A stretch of 64,000 bases of DNA, from assembly GCA_016191225.1 (NCBI GenBank), contig JACPPC010000012.1:45025-109024 (forward strand). Reading direction: 5' to 3'. How positions within the stretch are numbered: position 1 is the stretch's first letter; the number at the start of each line of letters is the position of its first letter. The DNA comes from Gemmatimonadota bacterium. GTDB lineage: Bacteria; Gemmatimonadota; Gemmatimonadetes; Gemmatimonadales; Gemmatimonadaceae. The position numbers were made by a program, and so were the translations under genes. The notes under the pieces are model-generated. The model was given only the letters and a program-made list of their open reading frames with translations. It was not told the DNA's origin and did not search any database. This document shows positions 7,536 to 16,603 of the stretch, in pieces.

Positions 7536-10310
7536 ATGACTCGCCTGCTTCGCATCGCGGTGGCGGCCGCCCTCGTCCTCGCCGCCCTTCCCCCGGCCGT
7601 CGCTGCCGCCCAGCGCACCCCCGTTGACTCGATACGCGACGACCGCGCCTTCACCTTCTACGGCCGCGGCCCGTACCGTGCCGCGGTCCCCCGCCCCGAG
7701 GCGCTCCTCGGCTACGCGGTGGGGACCTGGCACACGCAGTACGCGTGGCAGGAAAAGGTGCTGCTCGGCATCGCCGACGCGGCGCGCGACCGGGTGCGGG
7801 TGGAGGAGATCGGCCGCACGGCCGAGAAGCGCACGATGCGGCTGTACGTCGTGTCGAGCCCCGAGAACATCGCCCGGCTGGACGCGATTCGCGCCGACCT
7901 CGACCGGATCGCCGACCCGCGCGGGGCGAGCCAGGCGGAGCTGGACGCGGTGGTGGCGCGCACCCCGGCGGTGGTCTGGTTCTCGGGCTCGGTGCACGGC
8001 GACGAGGTGCCGGGGTTCGAGGCCAGCATGCAGCTGCTCTACCACTTCGCGGCGAGCGACGACCCGGTGGTCACGTCGCTGCTGCGGGACGCGATCGTGA
8101 TCATCAACCCGAGCTCCAATCCCGACGGGCACGAGCGGTTCAGCACCTGGAGCAACTCGGTGGCGGTGGGGAGCCCGGAGCGGCAGGCGCTCGAGCAGCA
8201 GCAGAACCAGCCGTGGTCGATCCGGGGCCGGTTCAACCACTACCGGTTCGACATGAACCGCGACCTGATGGCGATGACCCAGCAGGAGGTGCGGAACATC
8301 GTGCGGGGGATGCTGCGCTGGCACCCGATGGTGACGGCCGACCTGCACGGCTACACGACGCAGTACTACATGGCGCCGGCGGCGCGCCCGGTGAACGCGA
8401 ACATCGGCGGCGCCTTCCCGGTGAAGTGGAACGAGATCATCGGCGCCGGGAATGCGGCCGCGTTCGACCAGTACGGCTGGCTGTACTACGTGCGCGACCA
8501 GTTCGACCTCTACTACCCGGGGTACTACGACTCGTGGCCGGCGCTCAACGGCGCGATGGGGGCGACGTACGAGACCGACGGCGGCCCGGCCCTGCTCAAG
8601 CGCCGGGCCGACGGCACCCTGCTCTCGCTGCGCGACGGGATCGCCAAGCACTACGTGGCGGCGATCGCGACCATGGAGACGACGGCGCGGCGGGCCCGCG
8701 AGCGTGTGCGCGACTACCTCGCCTTCCGCCAGCAGGCGGTGAGCGACGGTCGCACGCAGCCGATGAAGCGCGTGGTGTTCGCGCCGGGGACCGACCCCGG
8801 CCGGGCGGCCGAGCTCGCGGCGGCGCTGATGCGGGCGGGGATCGAGGTGCAGCGCCTCACCCGGCCGCTCGCGTCGGCCAGGGCGCACAGCTACGCCGAC
8901 GACGGCACGGGGTCGCGCACCTTCCCCGCCGGGTCGTTCGTGGTGGAGCTCGCGCAGCCGCAGGGGAAGCTCGCCAAGGCGGTGCTGGAGCCCGACCCGC
9001 AGATGGACCCGGTGTTCGCCAAGGCGCAGGTGGACCGCTATCTGCGCAACAAGCAGCGCGGCAAGGACGCCAGCGGCGAGGGCTACGAGTTCTACGACAT
9101 CACGGCCTGGGCGCTGCCGGTGGCCTACGGCGTGGAGAGCTGGTGGACGGAGGACGCGGCGCCGGCCAGCGCCGAGGCTCTCGCCCCCGCGGCCGCCGAC
9201 GCCCCGCGCGTGAACGGCGAGCAGCTGCCGGTTGCCGTGTCGGGCGGGATCGTGGAGGGGCGCGGGGCGCGCTCGGCGTACCTGTTCCGGAACGACCGCA
9301 ACGGCGCGTCGCGGCTGGCCGGCGCGCTGATGCGCGAGGGCTACCGGCTGGCGATCGCCGCCGAGCCGATCCAGACGGGGAAGGTGGACTGGCCCCGCGG
9401 CACCTGGGTGGCGCGGGTGTCGCGCAACGACTCGACGCTGGCGGCGCGGATCGACGAGCTGGCGCGCGAGGCCGGGGTGGAGGTCACGGGGATGAACACC
9501 GCGTTCCCGGAGGCGGCGCAGTTCGGCACCGGCTCGCCGTCGACGCTCGCGGTGCAGCCCCCGCGGGTCGCCGTGGTGAGCGGCGACGGGGTGGGCATCG
9601 GCGCCTACGGCGCGATCTGGTGGACGCTCGAGCAGCGCTACGGGCTCCCGTTCGCGCCGATCTCGGTGGACGCGCTGAACGGCGACCTGTCGGCGTTCAA
9701 CGTGGTGATCGTGCCCGACGCCAACCTCGGCCGGCTGGGGAAGGGCGCGAGCCTCAAGGCGTGGATCGAGCGCGGCGGCACGCTGGTCACGATGGGGAGC
9801 GCCACCGAGTGGGCGGCGCGCGAGGACGTGAACTTCACCTCGGCGCGCGCGCTCGGCGCCGACGAGAAGAAGGATGACAAGAAGAAGGAGCCGGACGCCA
9901 AGGCCCCCGCCGACACGCTGTTCGCCGTGACCAGCCCGAGCGCGAACCCCGACGCGCCGCAGCCGATTCCGGGGAGCCACTTCGACGTGGTGCTCGACCG
10001 CTCCCACTGGCTCAGCTACGGGTTCGACCAGCAGCGGCTGACCGTGATGATGGAGGGAGACAGCTTCTACAAGCTGTCGAAGCAGGGGACGAACGTGGCG
10101 GTTTTCCCGACCACGGGGCCGCTCAAGCGGGCCGGCTTCACCTTTCCCGACAACACCGAGCGACTGCTCAAGGGCACCGCGTTCCTGGTGCACGAGAAGA
10201 TCGGCGGCGGGCACCTGGTGGCGTTCGCCAATGACCCGATGTTCCGCGGGTGGTGGCGGGCGCTCGACCGGCTGGTGCTGAACGCGGTGCTGCTCGGGCC
10301 GACGTTCTAG
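7536..10310 (+). CDS. Secreted M14-family zinc carboxypeptidase-like protein
   Basis: Large exported metallopeptidase of the M14 superfamily. A signal peptide (LLRIAVAAALVLAALPPAVAAA) precedes the catalytic domain of about residues 60-400. The zinc motif HGDE (HxxE) is in SGSVHGDEVPGFE, the substrate-binding segment is NPSSNPDGHERF, and the third zinc ligand is probably the His of TADLHGYT. The C-terminal half (about residues 670-800) resembles a class-I amidotransferase-like Rossmann fold (VVIVPDANLGRLG, WIERGGTLVTMG) and carries a charged Lys/Asp linker. At 924 residues it matches the long M14 proteins of Gemmatimonadota rather than the short pancreatic type. It stands alone; the next gene converges on it across a palindromic repeat. 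The natural substrate is not known. Confidence 0.85.
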   Translation: MTRLLRIAVAAALVLAALPPAVAAAQRTPVDSIRDDRAFTFYGRGPYRAAVPRPEALLGYAVGTWHTQYAWQEKVLLGIADAARDRVRVEEIGRTAEKRTMRLYVVSSPENIARLDAIRADLDRIADPRGASQAELDAVVARTPAVVWFSGSVHGDEVPGFEASMQLLYHFAASDDPVVTSLLRDAIVIINPSSNPDGHERFSTWSNSVAVGSPERQALEQQQNQPWSIRGRFNHYRFDMNRDLMAMTQQEVRNIVRGMLRWHPMVTADLHGYTTQYYMAPAARPVNANIGGAFPVKWNEIIGAGNAAAFDQYGWLYYVRDQFDLYYPGYYDSWPALNGAMGATYETDGGPALLKRRADGTLLSLRDGIAKHYVAAIATMETTARRARERVRDYLAFRQQAVSDGRTQPMKRVVFAPGTDPGRAAELAAALMRAGIEVQRLTRPLASARAHSYADDGTGSRTFPAGSFVVELAQPQGKLAKAVLEPDPQMDPVFAKAQVDRYLRNKQRGKDASGEGYEFYDITAWALPVAYGVESWWTEDAAPASAEALAPAAADAPRVNGEQLPVAVSGGIVEGRGARSAYLFRNDRNGASRLAGALMREGYRLAIAAEPIQTGKVDWPRGTWVARVSRNDSTLAARIDELAREAGVEVTGMNTAFPEAAQFGTGSPSTLAVQPPRVAVVSGDGVGIGAYGAIWWTLEQRYGLPFAPISVDALNGDLSAFNVVIVPDANLGRLGKGASLKAWIERGGTLVTMGSATEWAAREDVNFTSARALGADEKKDDKKKEPDAKAPADTLFAVTSPSANPDAPQPIPGSHFDVVLDRSHWLSYGFDQQRLTVMMEGDSFYKLSKQGTNVAVFPTTGPLKRAGFTFPDNTERLLKGTAFLVHEKIGGGHLVAFANDPMFRGWWRALDRLVLNAVLLGPTF

Positions 10311-10323
10311 GAGGCGCGCTGTC

Positions 10324-10388
10324 GCCCTGAGCGAAGCGAAGGGCCTGCTTGTGGCGACAGGCAGGTCCTTCGCTTCGCCCAGGATGAC
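10324..10388. repeat. Dispersed palindromic repeat (CCTGAGCGAAGCGAAGG family)
   Basis: Two inverted copies of a CCTGAGCGAAGCGAAGG-like unit face each other around TGCTTGTGGCGACAGGCAGG, in the convergent gap after the M14 gene. Related copies are at 22450-22501, 31594-31701 and 50762-50823. The position between two 3' ends suggests a REP-like transcript-end element. Confidence 0.7.
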
Positions 10389-10397
10389 GGCGGGGGG

Positions 10398-10868
10398 TCA
10401 GGGCCTGGCGCAGTCGCAGGGCGGCGCCTGCGGGCATCCCTTGTCGAACACGATCTTCCAGACGCCGGGGGCCTCGAGGCGCCAGATCGAGTTGTAGGTG
10501 CCGACGCGCTTGCCGCTCGGGTCGCGCACCGGGCCGCTGGAGATCGCGAGGGTCCCCGACTCGAGCACTTCGACCGCTTCGGGCTCCCACGAGAAGGGCG
10601 CCGACGGCCCCTCGTAGAGGGGCTTCCAGGCGGCGGCGACCACCGCCTTGCCACGCTGCGGGGTCAGCCCGGCGAAGAACACCGCCTCGTCGGCGAGCAT
10701 CGACGCGAACTCCGCGTGGTCGCGGTCGGCCATCGTCTTCGCGAACGCGCGCTCGGCCTCGCGCACCTGCTGCTGGAGCACCGCGAGGCCGGGGCGCGGC
10801 GCCTGGGCCCGGGCCGGTGAGGCGAGCAGGAGCGACGTGCAGGCGAGGGCGCAGGCGAGGCGACGCAT
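10398..10868 (-). CDS. Secreted DUF4440 / SnoaL-like (NTF2 fold) protein
   Basis: Small exported protein with an NTF2-like cone fold. It has a signal peptide (LACALACTSLLLASPARAQ) and then the standard DUF4440 pattern: an N-terminal helix (LQQQVREAERAFAKTMADRD) leading to EFASMLADEAVFF, a glycine-rich turn with GKAVVAAAW, and a strand pair ending VGTYNSIWRLEAPGVWKIVFDKG. The length (156) is normal for the family. Three Cys residues lie close together at the very C-terminus. It lies 11 bases after the PDZ gene, so both are probably one minus-strand transcript. Function unknown; many family members have no proven catalytic role. Confidence 0.8.
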   Translation of the reverse strand: MRRLACALACTSLLLASPARAQAPRPGLAVLQQQVREAERAFAKTMADRDHAEFASMLADEAVFFAGLTPQRGKAVVAAAWKPLYEGPSAPFSWEPEAVEVLESGTLAISSGPVRDPSGKRVGTYNSIWRLEAPGVWKIVFDKGCPQAPPCDCARP

Positions 10869-10879
10869 GGGAACCTGGA

Positions 10880-11938
10880 TCAGATGATGATCGAACGGGA
10901 CCGGATCGTGCCGGGAGCGAGCGGTATCGCGGGAATTCTGGGGGACACGAACAAGCGCGGCGAGGGGATCGTGACCGACGGCGCCGGTGAAGCCATGGCC
11001 CGCGGCGCCCGCGGGCTGAGCGGAGCGAGGGCCGGGAGCGGGATGCTGATCGCGCCGGCGAAGTCGTCACCCTCGCCGGTGTAGTAGCGGAAGCCGGTGC
11101 CGCCGAGGTCGGAGGCCTTGGCGGTCCTGACCTTCACGTCGCGGAAGCGGCCGTTGCTCCAGACGCGCAGCTGCACCTCGTCGCCCGCGTTCTTGGCGCG
11201 CAGGATCCGTTGCAGGCGGCTGAGGCGCGAGGCGCTCACGCTGCCGTCGCCGGCGTCCTCGCGGGGGACGCGCAGGTCGGTGCCGTCGATGGCCGCGATG
11301 CGGTCGCCCTCGCCGATGCCCGCCTTGTCGGCCGGCCCGCCGTCGGTGACGCTGGAGATGAAGACGCCGAGGGTGTCGCGCTTGCTCCCGGTGGAGCCGA
11401 GGCTGATGCCGAGCACCGCGCGGTTGCCGGCGCGCTCGGCCACGGCGCGCATCGGGTCCTCGGGCGAGCCCGTCTTGACCTTCATGGACTTGACCTGCCC
11501 GCCGGTCCAGACGCGCAGGTCGACGTCGTCGCCCTGCTTGACCTTGCCGAGCTCGCGGGTGAGGCGGCGCTGCATCATGCTGGCGGTCTCGGGCTCGCCG
11601 GCATCCGCCGGATCGGCGGTGAGCTTGACGCCGTTGATCGAGGCGATGCGGTTCCCCTCTTCGAGGCCCGCGTTGTCGGCCGGGGAGCCGGGCACGACCT
11701 GCTCGATGAGGAGTCCGAGGGTGTCGCGCCTGGAGCCGCCGCCGGTGGAGATGCCGAGGTAGGCGCGGTCGGAGTCCCAGCTCATGACGCTGACGCGGCC
11801 GTCGGCGCTGCGGGTGATGGTGGCCTCGGCGCGGGCACGGCGCTCGTCGTCCCGCTTCGCGGCCGCGGATTGCGCGGCGAGGGAGGGGGCCGAGAGGGCG
11901 GCGAGCGAGGCGGCGAGGGTGATGTCGTAGAGGCGCAT
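10880..11938 (-). CDS. Secreted tandem-PDZ domain protein
   Basis: Exported protein with two PDZ domains and no protease domain. The start at 11938 opens on a signal peptide (LYDITLAASLAALSAPSLAAQ) with GGAG upstream; the frame extends further 5' but encodes only Pro/Arg-rich filler. PDZ 1 (about residues 50-165) has YLGISTGGG and GSPADNAGLEEGNRIASINGV; PDZ 2 (about 180-290) has VLGISLGSTG and GPADKAGIGEGDRIAAIDGT. Both carry the same SRRDTLG / SKRDTLG insertion, so they arose by duplication. The C-terminal 60 residues are Pro/Ser/Ile-rich. It is divergent from the ECF sigma gene with 207 bases between starts, which suggests shared control but does not prove it. Confidence 0.8.
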   Translation of the reverse strand: MRLYDITLAASLAALSAPSLAAQSAAAKRDDERRARAEATITRSADGRVSVMSWDSDRAYLGISTGGGSRRDTLGLLIEQVVPGSPADNAGLEEGNRIASINGVKLTADPADAGEPETASMMQRRLTRELGKVKQGDDVDLRVWTGGQVKSMKVKTGSPEDPMRAVAERAGNRAVLGISLGSTGSKRDTLGVFISSVTDGGPADKAGIGEGDRIAAIDGTDLRVPREDAGDGSVSASRLSRLQRILRAKNAGDEVQLRVWSNGRFRDVKVRTAKASDLGGTGFRYYTGEGDDFAGAISIPLPALAPLSPRAPRAMASPAPSVTIPSPRLFVSPRIPAIPLAPGTIRSRSIII

Positions 11939-12145
11939 GGAAGGGAGCTCCATCGGGGGTGGCGTGGGCAGGTGCGGCGCCCAGGGGACGAGGCGTGCCG
12001 CGGGTTCGCCGGAATGGACACGCGGCGGAGCGGGAAGGGTTGCCGGGCAGGTGGGCGGGGGCATCTTTTCGCGCGCGGCAGGGGGCGCCCGAGGGCGCCG
12101 GGGAACGCGCAACCCTTTCCCGACCCCTCCTGTCAGAGGGGCGCA

Positions 12146-12718
12146 ATGCCATCAGCCCTGCACCGAGACCGAGGACCGTTGGACGACCGACAACTGGCCA
12201 CGCAGGTGCTCGCGGGAGATCCGCGGGCCGAGCGCGAGTTCTACGACCGGCACGTCGACAAGGTCTATCGCCTGGCACACCGCCTGGCGGGCGACCCGGC
12301 ACTGGCCCAGGACTACACGCAGGAGACCTTCGTGCGGGCGTTCGACCGGCTGGGGCAGTTCCGCGGCGACGCGGCGCTGTCGACCTGGATCTGCTCGATC
12401 GCGGTGTCGGTGTCGCTGAACGGACTGAAGTCGCTGGGCACGCGCCGCAAGCGGGAAACGGCACTGGACAACGCGCCGGAGATCGCGATCACGCGGCGGG
12501 AATCGAACCCGGACCTCAAGGAACGGCTGTGGGCGGCGATCGACGCCCTGCCGGACGGCTATCGCACGGTGTTCGTGATGCACGACGTGGAAGGGTACAC
12601 GCACGAGGAGATCGGCACCGCGCTGGAGATCCAGCCCGGAACGAGCAAGGCCCAGCTGTTCCGCGCCCGCGGCAAGCTGCGCGAGGCGCTGAAGGACTTC
12701 GAGGGGGAATGGACATGA
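12146..12718 (+). CDS. ECF-type RNA polymerase sigma factor
   Basis: Alternative sigma-70 factor of the extracytoplasmic-function group, 190 residues. Region 2 is at about residues 20-90 (FYDRHVDKVYRLAHRLAGD, then DYTQETFVRAFDRLGQFRG and STWICSIAVSVSLN); region 4 is at about 125-185 with the helix-turn-helix (HDVEGYTHEEIGTALEIQPGT, then KAQLFRARGKLREAL). The ATG at 12146 is preceded by a strong AGAGGGG. The stop overlaps the start of the next gene (ATGA), the usual arrangement with a cognate anti-sigma factor. Its target promoters are unknown; candidates are its own operon and the divergent PDZ/DUF4440 genes. Confidence 0.92.
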   Translation: MPSALHRDRGPLDDRQLATQVLAGDPRAEREFYDRHVDKVYRLAHRLAGDPALAQDYTQETFVRAFDRLGQFRGDAALSTWICSIAVSVSLNGLKSLGTRRKRETALDNAPEIAITRRESNPDLKERLWAAIDALPDGYRTVFVMHDVEGYTHEEIGTALEIQPGTSKAQLFRARGKLREALKDFEGEWT

Positions 12719-13437
12719 GCGACGACATGACCCGTGACGACGCACGGGCCGGCGATCCGGGCGAACTCGGCCCGCAGGCGATGGACGCGGCGCGCGAGTA
12801 CAACCGCCCCGCCGACATCGTGCCGCGCGAGTCGATGTGGGAGGCGATCCGGGCCCGGCGCGCGGCGGCGAAGCCGGCGCTGGTGGTCGAGCGCGGCGGC
12901 GCGGCCGGCGCGCCCGCGAGGCCGGCGGCACCGGGGTTCGTGGCGGTGCGGCGCTGGCCCGCGTGGAGCTACGCCGCGGCCGCGGTGGCGCTCCTCGCGG
13001 TGGGGATCGGGATCGGCCGGTCGCTGCGGGGCACGCCGGGAACGGCGGGCTCGCTCGTGGTCGCCGAGAACGGCGCCGACTCGGTGAACGGCACCGCCTT
13101 CCAGGTGGCGGCGACCGAGCACTTCGGCCAGGTGGAGACGCTGCTGACGTGGGTCAGTGCCACGCCCGAGGCGCGTCGCGACGCGCAGGTCGCGGCCTGG
13201 TCGCGCGACCTGCTGGCCAGCACGCGGCTCCTCATGGATTCACCCGCCGGCGCCGACCCGCGCCGCCGGCAGCTGCTGCGCGACCTCGAGCTGGTGCTGG
13301 TGCAGCTGATCCAGCTCTCGCCCGACGTTCGCGACCAGGACCGCACCGCGGTGGACGACCTGCTGCGGAACACCACCCTGCTGTTGACCCGTATCCGGAC
13401 GAGCGTGCCAGCCGGCATGGCTCCCGCGCACGACTAG
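12715..13437 (+). CDS. Single-pass membrane protein, probable anti-sigma factor
   Basis: A protein of 240 residues with a charged N-terminal half of about 75 residues, one transmembrane helix (WSYAAAAVALLAVGIGIGRSL) and an extracytoplasmic domain of about 140 residues rich in Leu/Arg/Asp helices (VETLLTWVSATPEARRDAQ, LLRDLELVLVQLIQLSPDV). The topology and ATGA coupling to the ECF gene point to an anti-sigma factor, but the zinc-binding HxxxCxxC motif of many anti-sigma domains is absent. The start at 12715 is preferred over the ATG at 12709 because GAGGGGG at 12701-12707 is correctly spaced only for the former. The role is inferred from context. Confidence 0.65.
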   Translation: MSDDMTRDDARAGDPGELGPQAMDAAREYNRPADIVPRESMWEAIRARRAAAKPALVVERGGAAGAPARPAAPGFVAVRRWPAWSYAAAAVALLAVGIGIGRSLRGTPGTAGSLVVAENGADSVNGTAFQVAATEHFGQVETLLTWVSATPEARRDAQVAAWSRDLLASTRLLMDSPAGADPRRRQLLRDLELVLVQLIQLSPDVRDQDRTAVDDLLRNTTLLLTRIRTSVPAGMAPAHD

Positions 13438-13449
13438 AGGACCACACCC

Positions 13450-14889
13450 ATGATGACTTCCTTCCTGCTTGTTGCTGCCGTGGTGGTTGGCCCGATGCGG
13501 CCGGCCGCGGCCGCTCATGAGATCGCTTCACTCCGCGCCGCCGGCGCTCCGGTCGAGATGACGGTGCCGCGCGGCGGCGCGGCGCTCGAGGTGATGGTGG
13601 CGATTGGCGACGCCGATCCCGCCGACTCGCTGATGCGCCTCGCCAACGACGCCCTGTCGAAGGGCGACTACCGGCGGGCCGTCGAGCTCTTTCGCTCGAT
13701 CCGCGCCCGCTTCCCCAAGTCGGCGCGCCTTGGCGAGTCGATGTACATGGAAGCGTTCGCGCTCTACCGCACCGGCGACACCCGCGACATGAGCCGGGCC
13801 CTGACCTCGCTCGACGATCTCCGCGCGAAGTACCCGACCACCTCGGCGCGCGACGCGGCGTCGCTGCGCACGCGGATCTGCGGCGAGCTCGCCAGGCAGG
13901 GGGACTCGCGCTGCGCCGAGGACGTGACGGCGACGGCCCGGGCGGCCGCCGAGGTGGGCGCGGCGCGCGCCGAGGGCCGCCGGTCGGGGCGCGGCGTGCG
14001 CGCGGGCGACTGCACCGAGGACGAGGACGACGAGCGGATCGCGGCGCTCAACGCGCTGCTGCAGATGGACGCCGAGCGCGCGATGCCGATCCTGACGCGG
14101 ATCATCGCCCGGCGCGACAAGTGCAGCGAGGTGCTGCGCAGGAAGGCGGTCTTCCTGATCTCGCAGAAGCAGACGAGCGAGACGGCCGACCTGCTGCTCA
14201 AGATCGCCAAGGGGGATCCCGACGCCGAGGTGCGCGAGCAGGCGGTGTTCTGGCTGTCGCAGGTGCGCGACGAGCGCGCGGTGGACATGCTGAGCGAGAT
14301 CCTCAAGGGGGAGACGGACGCCGGCCTCAAGGACAAGGCGCTGTTCGCGCTCTCGCAGCACCGGAGCGAGCGGGCCAACGGGCTGCTGCGGGCTTACGCC
14401 GAGCGTGATGCCGAGCCCGAGGAGCTGCGCGAGAAGGCGGTGTTCTGGCTGGGCCAGAAGCGGTCGGTCGAGAACTCCGAGTTCCTGCGGACGCTCTATG
14501 GCAAGACGAAGAACGAGGAGCTCAAGGACAAGATCATCTTCTCGCTCTCGCAGCAGCGCGGGACGGGGAGCGAGAAGTGGCTGATGGACATCGTGTCGAA
14601 CCCGAAGGAGCCGGTGGAGCTGCGCAAGAAGGCGCTGTTCTGGGCGGGCCAGGGTGGCGCGTCGCTGGCCCAGCTGGCGGGGCTCTACGCCACCCTCGGC
14701 GATCGGGAGATGAAGGAGCAGCTGATCTTCGTCTACTCGCAGCGCCGCGACCCGGCGGCGGTGGACAGGCTGATGGACATCGCGAAGACGGAGAAGGACA
14801 AGGAACTGCGCAAGAAGGCCATCTTCTGGCTGGGGCAGTCGCGCGATCCCCGCGCGGCCGGCTTCCTGGCCGAGCTGATCGACAAGTGA
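13450..14889 (+). CDS. Secreted HEAT-repeat protein with N-terminal TPR-like region
   Basis: Exported scaffold-like protein of 479 residues. A short signal peptide (FLLVAAVVVGPMRPAAA) precedes a TPR/tol-pal-like segment (LANDALSKGDYRRAVELFRSIRARFP, about residues 60-130). From about residue 225 to the end there are eight or so HEAT-like repeats of about 30-37 residues, each with a core such as LRRKAVFLISQ, VREQAVFWLSQ, LREKAVFWLGQ or LRKKAIFWLGQ. The repetition is unusually regular and alternates between WLGQ and SLSQ forms. HEAT arrays bind proteins; no partner can be read from the sequence. It lies 12 bases after the putative anti-sigma gene and probably belongs to the same transcript. Confidence 0.75.
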   Translation: MMTSFLLVAAVVVGPMRPAAAAHEIASLRAAGAPVEMTVPRGGAALEVMVAIGDADPADSLMRLANDALSKGDYRRAVELFRSIRARFPKSARLGESMYMEAFALYRTGDTRDMSRALTSLDDLRAKYPTTSARDAASLRTRICGELARQGDSRCAEDVTATARAAAEVGAARAEGRRSGRGVRAGDCTEDEDDERIAALNALLQMDAERAMPILTRIIARRDKCSEVLRRKAVFLISQKQTSETADLLLKIAKGDPDAEVREQAVFWLSQVRDERAVDMLSEILKGETDAGLKDKALFALSQHRSERANGLLRAYAERDAEPEELREKAVFWLGQKRSVENSEFLRTLYGKTKNEELKDKIIFSLSQQRGTGSEKWLMDIVSNPKEPVELRKKALFWAGQGGASLAQLAGLYATLGDREMKEQLIFVYSQRRDPAAVDRLMDIAKTEKDKELRKKAIFWLGQSRDPRAAGFLAELIDK

Positions 14890-14897
14890 GCGCCCCC

Positions 14898-15746
14898 ATG
14901 ACGAACTTCACGACGTACCTCACCACCACGCTCGTGCTGGCGCCCGGCACCGCCCGGGCCTCGCTCCCCCGGCGCCTGGTGGCGCTGGCCGCGGTGCTCG
15001 CGACGAGCTGCGCCGGCCCGGTGGCCGCGGCGCAGGGGCCGCTGGGGCGGCAGGTCGCCGCCATCAAGGACGGCACCGTGCGCATGAGCTTCCGCGCCCG
15101 CCCCGGGGTGTGCGGCAACGACAACTCGAACTCGATCTCGTGGAACCGGGGCGAGTCGCGCGGCAAGGCGCGCAACGAGTGGGAGAACGAGTGCGAGCCG
15201 GGGCCGGTGCGGGTGGCGATTGACGTGGAGGACGGGTCGCCGGTGGGCATCCGCTTCTACGTCGGTGGGCGGTGGCGCGCCGCGGGGAGCGCGACCGACC
15301 TCGGCACGGTGGGGGCCGCCGACGCCGGGAACTACTTCACGTGGCTGGCCGAGCGGTCGAACGAGCACGTGGCGAAGCAGGCGGTGCCGGTGGCGGTGAT
15401 CGCCGACAGCGCGACGGTGTGGCCGGCACTGCTGCGGATCGCCAAGAGCGACGAGCGGCCGCGCGAGATCCGCAAGAACGCGGTGTTCTGGCTCGGCCAG
15501 GCGGCGAGCGACGCCACCGCCGCGCTCGACGGGCTCGCCAACGAGGACAGCGAGGACATCGAGGTGCGGAAGTCGGCGGTGTTCGCGCTCTCGCAGCGGC
15601 CGAAGGACGAGGGGGTGCCGGCGCTGCTCAAGATCGCGCGCGGCAAGGGGGACGCCCGGGTGCGCAAGCAGGCGATCTTCTGGCTCGGGCAGAGCGGCGA
15701 CACGCGGGCACTGGCGTACTTCGAGGAAGTGCTGACCAAGCGGTAG
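14898..15746 (+). CDS. Secreted HEAT-repeat protein, second of pair
   Basis: Companion of the preceding gene. It has a signal region (LVALAAVLATSCAG, possibly a weak lipobox), a beta-rich middle part with a conserved-looking Cys pair (PGVCGNDNSNSISW and WENECEPG), then three HEAT units with the same core as the neighbour (IRKNAVFWLGQ, VRKSAVFALSQ, VRKQAIFWLGQ). 282 residues from the ATG at 14898. A GTG at 14886 in the same frame overlaps the upstream stop (GTGA) and is an equally possible coupled start. The shared repeats indicate that the two genes arose by duplication and probably work together. Function unknown. Confidence 0.7.
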   Translation: MTNFTTYLTTTLVLAPGTARASLPRRLVALAAVLATSCAGPVAAAQGPLGRQVAAIKDGTVRMSFRARPGVCGNDNSNSISWNRGESRGKARNEWENECEPGPVRVAIDVEDGSPVGIRFYVGGRWRAAGSATDLGTVGAADAGNYFTWLAERSNEHVAKQAVPVAVIADSATVWPALLRIAKSDERPREIRKNAVFWLGQAASDATAALDGLANEDSEDIEVRKSAVFALSQRPKDEGVPALLKIARGKGDARVRKQAIFWLGQSGDTRALAYFEEVLTKR

Positions 15747-15829
15747 CGGGGGTCGCGCGCCGCGGGGCGCGCATGGCCCGTGCGTGGCGGGGGCGTACAT
15801 TCTGGCCGCCCCCATGCCCCTCCCGCGAC

Positions 15830-16603
15830 GTGACCGACCGGCTGCGCGACCAGTTGCAGGCGGCATTGGGCGACACCTACACCCTCGAGCGCGAGCTCGG
15901 GGGTGGCGGCATGTCTCGGGTCTTCCTGGCCGAGGAGCGCGCGCTCGGCCGTCGGGTGGTGATCAAGGTGCTCGCCCCCGAGCAGGCCGCCGACGTGAGC
16001 GCCGAGCGCTTCGCGCGCGAGATCCGGCTCACCGCGCAGCTGCAGCATCCCCAGATCGTGCCGGTGCACGCGGCGGGCGAGGCGGCGGGCTTCCCGTACT
16101 ACGCGATGCCGTGCGTGGAGGGGGAGTCGCTGCGCGACCACCTCGCGCGCACCGGCCCGCTCGCGGCGGGGGAGGCGATCGGCATCCTGCGCGACGTGGC
16201 CAAGGCGCTGTCGTTCGCGCACGAGCGTGGCGTCGTGCACCGCGACATCAAGCCCGGCAACGTGCTCCTCACCGGCGGGTCGGTGACGGTGGCCGACTTC
16301 GGCATCGGCAAGCCGCTGGCGATGTCGGCCACGGGGGCCGCCTCGCCGGAGACGCTCACGCAGCGCGGCCTCGCCCTCGGCACGCCGGCCTACATGGCCC
16401 CCGAGCAGGCGACCGGCGATCCCACCACCGACCACCGCGCCGACCTGTACGCCCTCGGCGCGCTCGCCTACGAGATGCCCACCGGCGCACCGCCGTTCGC
16501 CGGGCGGTCGATGCACGAGACGACCGCCGCGCACCTCTCCACGCCGGTGCCGCCGATCGCCGGCCGCGTCCCGACCTGCCGCCGGCCCTCGCCGACCTGG
16601 TGA
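15830..16603 (+). pseudogene. Kinase-domain part of a frameshifted Ser/Thr kinase/TPR gene
   Basis: N-terminal Hanks-type kinase domain with all catalytic motifs intact: glycine loop LGGGGMSRVFLAEE, Lys in VVIKVLAPE, VVHRDIKPGNVLL, VADFGIG and MAPEQAT. The frame breaks near 16560-16575: it runs on to GRVPTCRRPSPTW and stops, whereas the next frame supplies the expected RPDLPPALADLVMRFLAKDP. One missing base would explain this. The GTG at 15830 (VTDRLRDQLQAAL) is the likely start, about 30 bases after a TACATTCT promoter-like element. Together with the next two entries it forms one kinase / membrane / TolB-like / TPR gene ending at 18216. Sequencing error and genuine decay cannot be told apart here. 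Confidence 0.75.

Noticed and set aside
6615..10214. A 1199-codon open frame antisense to the DUF4412 and M14 genes, and similar long antisense frames at 1258-3828, 28526-31180 and 33676-36807
   Set aside because: They mirror well-supported genes on the other strand, are rich in His/Arg/Pro as expected from complementing high-GC codons, and show no domain motifs.
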